Assembly: GCA_010021705.1 (NCBI GenBank)
Contig: RGMU01000082.1
Coordinates: forward strand, 1 to 6,720
Reading direction: 5' to 3'
DNA length: 6,720 bases
Origin: Chitinophagia bacterium
Lineage (GTDB): Bacteria; Bacteroidota; Bacteroidia; Chitinophagales; Chitinophagaceae
Under the pieces are notes generated by a model that was not told the origin of the DNA, did not search any database, and saw nothing but the letters and a program-made list of their open reading frames with translations. The position numbers were made by a program, and so were the translations under genes. This document shows, piece after piece, positions 6,121-6,720 of the stretch. The first letter of the stretch is position 1. Every line of letters begins with the position of its first letter.

Positions 6121-6203
6121 AAGGGCTTAGAAATTACTAGCTATCCCAAAGTAAGCACAAATAAAGGCACTTGCATAAAAAGTTGGAATAATTTCAAAAA
6201 ATA

Positions 6204-6235
6204 GTTGGTGGAGTAAATAAATAATCTTACCTTTG
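6204..6235 (+). promoter_or_regulatory. rpsL (str operon) promoter
   Basis: GTTG (6204-6207) and TACCTTTG (6228-6235) form a Bacteroidota housekeeping promoter with an exact -7 element, one mismatch in the -33 element and a 20-nt spacer. Transcription should begin near 6241, leaving a leader of about 29 nt. No leader structure that could act as a ribosomal-protein autoregulatory site is evident in so short a leader. Confidence 0.65.
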
Positions 6236-6269
6236 CGCTCCGTTTAAATATTTTTTACTATAAGAGACG

Positions 6270-6683
6270 ATGCCTACCATCCAACAGCTTGTTCGTAAAG
6301 GTCGTGAAATAATACGCGCTAAATCAAAATCTCGTGCACTTGATGCTTGTCCTCAACGCCGTGGCGTTTGTACACGTGTATATACCACCACACCTAAAAA
6401 ACCCAACTCTGCACTAAGAAAAGTAGCCAAAGTAAGGCTTACCAACAAAATTGAGGTAATTGCCTACATACCCGGCGAAGGGCACAACCTGCAAGAGCAC
6501 TCTATTGTGCTTATACGTGGCGGTAGGGTGAAAGACCTCCCCGGTGTGCGTTATCACATTGTACGCGGTGCATTAGATACTGCGGGTGTAAAAGACCGTA
6601 AGCAAAGCCGTTCTAAATATGGTACTAAAAAAGCTAAACCGGGAGCAAAAACAGCCGCACCTGCAAAGGGAGGTAAAAAATAA
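6270..6683 (+). CDS. rpsL: 30S ribosomal protein S12 (uS12)
   Basis: S12 lies at the decoding centre of the 30S subunit and controls tRNA selection accuracy. The core aligns without gaps to E. coli S12, including CPQRRGVCTRVYTTTPKKPNS (27-47), GEGHNLQEHS (69-78) and GGRVKDLPGVRYH (84-96). Lys43 and Lys88, whose substitution gives streptomycin resistance, are both wild type. Asp89, the beta-methylthiolation target of RimO in E. coli, is conserved. The protein has 137 aa, with a Lys/Ala/Gly-rich tail after about residue 118 that makes it about 13 residues longer than the E. coli protein; such tails occur in other Bacteroidota. The ATG at 6270 gives the standard MPTIQQLVRKG start. rpsG, then fusA, would normally follow beyond the window. 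Confidence 0.99.
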   Translation: MPTIQQLVRKGREIIRAKSKSRALDACPQRRGVCTRVYTTTPKKPNSALRKVAKVRLTNKIEVIAYIPGEGHNLQEHSIVLIRGGRVKDLPGVRYHIVRGALDTAGVKDRKQSRSKYGTKKAKPGAKTAAPAKGGKK

Positions 6684-6720
6684 TTGACCCCTGTATTGTT
6701 ACAATATTATTACTAAAATA

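Noticed and set aside
1..6720. Mobile elements, CRISPR arrays, tRNA or rRNA genes, defence systems
   Set aside because: No transposase, integrase, spaced direct repeats, terminal repeats or RNA-gene signatures were seen on either strand.

Overview
The window is a compact, moderately AT-rich piece of chromosome from a member of the Bacteroidota. The assignment rests on three things seen directly. The primary sigma factor is short and lacks region 1.1. Three promoters match the TTTG/GTTG, 20-nt spacer, TAnnTTTG pattern typical of the phylum. None of the nine complete genes has a recognisable Shine-Dalgarno sequence before its start. A more precise placement (for example Chitinophagales or Sphingobacteriales) would be a guess.

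Layout: positions 1-186 hold the 3' end of a TolB/PD40 beta-propeller protein gene on the plus strand, broken by two frameshifts and an upstream in-frame stop. It converges on a five-gene minus-strand cluster running from 3830 down to 199. In transcription order this cluster is a fumarylacetoacetate-hydrolase-family enzyme, uracil-DNA glycosylase (ung), a 1-acylglycerol-3-phosphate acyltransferase (PlsC type), a Rossmann/DUF2520 protein and a secreted YafK/YkuD-type L,D-transpeptidase-fold protein. Gaps are 16 and 53 nt, then a 17-nt overlap, then 1 nt. A good internal promoter lies between ung and the acyltransferase, so the last three genes can probably be expressed separately. A 143-nt divergent intergenic region follows, then plus-strand genes: a hotdog-fold acyl-CoA thioesterase and a GNAT acetyltransferase (1-nt gap), rpoD with its own promoter and a hairpin terminator, and rpsL (ribosomal protein S12) with its own promoter. 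The window ends just after rpsL, probably before rpsG.

How the genes fit together: most are housekeeping genes for transcription (rpoD), translation (rpsL), DNA repair (ung), phospholipid synthesis (PlsC) and cell-wall processing (YafK-like). The minus-strand cluster looks like a mixed housekeeping operon, not one pathway. I saw no mobile element, CRISPR array, tRNA, rRNA or defence system, and nothing that amounts to a new multi-gene system. The items most worth a second look are the broken PD40 gene, the matching promoter set next to the sigma factor that probably reads it, and a palindrome just downstream of the predicted rpoD transcription start.
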